A stretch of DNA of 7,160 bases from Elusimicrobia bacterium RIFCSPLOWO2_01_FULL_54_10. GTDB lineage: Bacteria; Elusimicrobiota; Elusimicrobia; 2-02-FULL-39-32. Positions 5,889-7,160 of this stretch are shown piece by piece. Where the stretch lies: contig MGUQ01000103.1 of NCBI GenBank assembly GCA_001799975.1, forward strand, positions 5,903 through 13,062, given 5' to 3'. The translations under genes and the position numbers were made by a program. How positions within the stretch are numbered: position 1 is the first letter of the stretch; each line of letters starts with the position of its first letter. Under the pieces are notes generated by a model. The model was not told where the DNA came from. It did no database searches and saw nothing but the letters and a program-made list of their open reading frames with translations.

Positions 5889-5925
5889 GAGGACATTTCT
5901 ATTTTGACAAAACAGGACATTACTA
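5889..5925. repeat. Possible insertion-sequence end remnant (GGACATT repeats)
   Basis: GGACATT occurs at 5891-5897 and again at 5915-5921, 24 bases apart, with TTTTGACAAAACA between. From memory, paired GGACATTT-type motifs with TTTTG.ACA between them mark the ends of IS elements encoding integrase-core (DDE) transposases. No transposase and no matching opposite end are in the window, so it would be a solo end. The rest of the gene-free stretch 5872-6113 shows only the promoter at 6041-6049. Confidence 0.35.
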
Positions 5926-6040
5926 CATTGGAATGACGCCATGTTTTTAATTTTCTTCTGCGCAATACCTTAGTCTGAAATATCCGATGTTTTAGAGGTC
6001 TGGACAAGCGGCGGAAATGGCCAAACTTTCCTGCATTGGT

Positions 6041-6049
6041 TGATATAAT
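6041..6049 (+). promoter_or_regulatory. Extended -10 promoter upstream of the ORF6N remnant and intI
   Basis: TGATATAAT on the + strand, a perfect extended -10. The hexamer 17 bases upstream (CCAAAC) is not a -35. It lies about 65 bases before the AGGAGG ribosome site (6103-6108) and ATG (6114) of the ORF6N remnant. No closer promoter for intI was found, and no LexA box (CTGT-N8-ACAG) was seen. Confidence 0.5.
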
Positions 6050-6113
6050 TCGCTTATTTAATAATGATCCATTTCAGATATTATGGTCTCAAAGACTTGA
6101 ATAGGAGGCAGCT

Positions 6114-6298
6114 ATGAGACAGGGATTAGTTCCGCATGAGGTCATTGAAAGAAAAATCTACATAATCAGAGGGAAGAAAGTCATGATCAGCATATTCATT
6201 CCTTGTTTGAGGCCATCCGCCAACTCATGGCTCATCCCCTGCATCCTCATAGGGAAAAACATCCCCGCGTGATGGGATTCAAAGGAGATCATAAATGA
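6114..6298 (+). pseudogene. ORF6N-domain gene remnant, internally deleted and frameshifted
   Basis: An intact ribosome site (AGGAGG, 5 bases from ATG) starts MRQGLVPHE, then VIERKIYIIRGKKVM, the N-terminal signature of ORF6N-domain proteins (IERKI..IRG.KVMLD..LA..YGV), stopping being homologous at about base 6185. That frame then runs through unrelated residues to TGA at 6271-6273. From about 6188 a second frame reads QHIHSLFEAIRQLM and on to HPRVMGFKGDHK, resembling the usual C-terminus of the same proteins (IFEAIRQLM..P....IGF). Its TGA (6296-6298) overlaps the intI ATG. The middle, perhaps 100 or more residues, is gone. ORF6N proteins are DNA-binding-like phage and mobile-element proteins. 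The surviving leader could still couple translation to intI. Confidence 0.72.
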
Positions 6299-7160
6299 AA
6301 AAGAAACTGCTGGATCAAGTCAGGGACGCCATCCGTCTGCGTCATTACTCAATCAATACGGAGAAATCGTATTGCGATTGGATCAAAAGGTATATTTTGT
6401 TTCACAATAAGACCCATCCTCTTCAAATGGGGGCCAGGCAGCTGGAAATGTTTTTAACTTGGCTCGCGGTCGAGCAGAAGGTGACGGCTTCAACTCAGAA
6501 TCAAGCCCTCAATGCCATTGTTTTCCTTTACAAGCATGTTCTTCATGTTGAAATGGGAGATTTCAGCAAGGCGGTTCGGGCCAAGACGCCGCGCTTCGTC
6601 CCGGTCGTTTTGACCCCGGAAGAGGCCTTCAAGGTCGTTTCCGCTTTGAATGGTGCATATAAACTGATAGTCCAACTGATTTATGGTTCGGGACTGCGCT
6701 TGATAGAATCCTTGCGGCTTCGAGTTCAGGATTTGGATTTCGAACGGTATCAGATAACCGTTCGAAGCGGAAAAGGAGAGAAGGACCGCATCACCCTCAT
6801 GGCCAGATCTGCAGTCATTCCGTTAAAGGCGCAATTGGAGTGGGCAAAGAGTCTGCATGACCAGGATCTCCGCCTAGGGAACGGCTCCGTTTATCTTCCT
6901 TATGCCCTGGAGAGGAAATATCCTGGTGCACATCGTGAATGGGGATGGCAATATGTTTTTCCTTCGAAGACGCTTTCGCCTGATCCCAGAAACGGCATCG
7001 TCCGGAGGCATCACCTGAATGAAGATTCAGTAAACGCAGCCATCAGACATGCGGTCCGCAGGGCGGGCATTGTAAAAAGAGTGTCATCCCATTCATTCCG
7101 CCATAGCTTTGCCACCCACCTGCTGGAGGCCGGGGCGAATATCAGGGAAATTCAGGAAAT
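6295..7160 (+). CDS. intI: Integron integrase IntI (3' end beyond window)
   Basis: 288 codons are visible, without a stop or frameshift. The N-terminal SAM-like domain (LLDQVRDAIRLRHYSINTEK, SYCDWIKRYILFH) leads to the catalytic domain with Arg135 in GSGLRLIESLRL, Lys in SGKGEKDR, and His266-x-x-Arg269 in HSFRHSFATHLLEAGANIREIQ. The second His/Trp and the Tyr nucleophile would follow just past the edge. The segment at about 201-241 (LPYALERKYP, then W.WQYVFPSK, DPRNG, VRRHHL) is the insertion that separates IntI from XerC/D and other tyrosine recombinases. The spacing Arg135 to His266 equals that between the class 1 residues R146 and H277. AAGGAG, 8 bases before the ATG, sets the start. IntI binds folded attC strands and inserts cassettes at attI. 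Confidence 0.96.
   Translation, partial: MKKKLLDQVRDAIRLRHYSINTEKSYCDWIKRYILFHNKTHPLQMGARQLEMFLTWLAVEQKVTASTQNQALNAIVFLYKHVLHVEMGDFSKAVRAKTPRFVPVVLTPEEAFKVVSALNGAYKLIVQLIYGSGLRLIESLRLRVQDLDFERYQITVRSGKGEKDRITLMARSAVIPLKAQLEWAKSLHDQDLRLGNGSVYLPYALERKYPGAHREWGWQYVFPSKTLSPDPRNGIVRRHHLNEDSVNAAIRHAVRRAGIVKRVSSHSFRHSFATHLLEAGANIREIQE

Noticed and set aside
5872..6294. LexA-type SOS box controlling intI
   Set aside because: Looked for CTGT-N8-ACAG on both strands upstream of intI and found none.
6490..6675. - strand open frame inside intI
   Set aside because: Antisense shadow of a well-supported integrase frame.

Overview
This window is the start of an integron. At the right edge, on the + strand, is a tyrosine recombinase with the integron-integrase-specific insertion (intI, 6295 onward, running off the window). 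To its left lies an array of gene cassettes, all read on the - strand, away from intI. They are separated by attC recombination sites with GTTAGGC / GCCTAAC core boxes. The host cannot be named from this sequence. Sec signal peptides, lipoboxes, Shine-Dalgarno sites and sigma70-type promoters point to a bacterium, probably a Gram-negative environmental one. The many toxin-antitoxin (TA) genes and the wide variety of cassettes resemble a sedentary chromosomal integron more than a clinical resistance integron; no resistance gene is present.

Layout from right to left, in the direction the array is read. (1) intI, immediately preceded by the fossil of an ORF6N-domain gene whose N- and C-terminal ends survive out of frame with each other. 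(2) About 240 bp without a gene, holding a possible insertion-sequence end. (3) An MntA/HepT (MNT-HEPN) toxin-antitoxin pair with no attC around it. (4) A consensus-like promoter (TTGAAA-17-TATACT) followed by a hairpin and a GTTAGGC box: the probable cassette promoter Pc and attI. (5) Cassette 1, an exported protein of unknown function, ending in attC 4247-4348. (6) Cassette 2, a lipoprotein with a DxDxDG motif, ending in attC 3500-3583. (7) A composite cassette: a lipoprotein, half an attC, and a RelE/ParE-type TA pair, ending in attC 2405-2489. (8) A second, longer composite block: a lipoprotein, half an attC, the N-terminal half of an antitoxin, a BrnT toxin with its antitoxin, half an attC, a damaged tautomerase, and a tandem pair of related small proteins, ending in attC 197-259. 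(9) The first 50 codons of a membrane protein, probably from the next cassette, running off the left edge.

The genes are not a pathway; IntI recombination collected them. Two kinds of cargo stand out. One is single-gene cassettes for exported proteins and lipoproteins with little or no promoter of their own, which probably depend on Pc. The other is TA modules carrying their own promoters, usually an extended -10 (TGnTANAAT) very close to the start codon. The TA modules are associated with broken attC sites, so neighbouring cassettes appear to be welded into larger units. No wholly new system is proven. The most unusual points are the eroded attC sites, a tautomerase lying between two attC-like halves, the ORF6N fossil overlapping the intI start, the TA pair between intI and the presumed attI, and the uncharacterised paralogous pair at 271-722.
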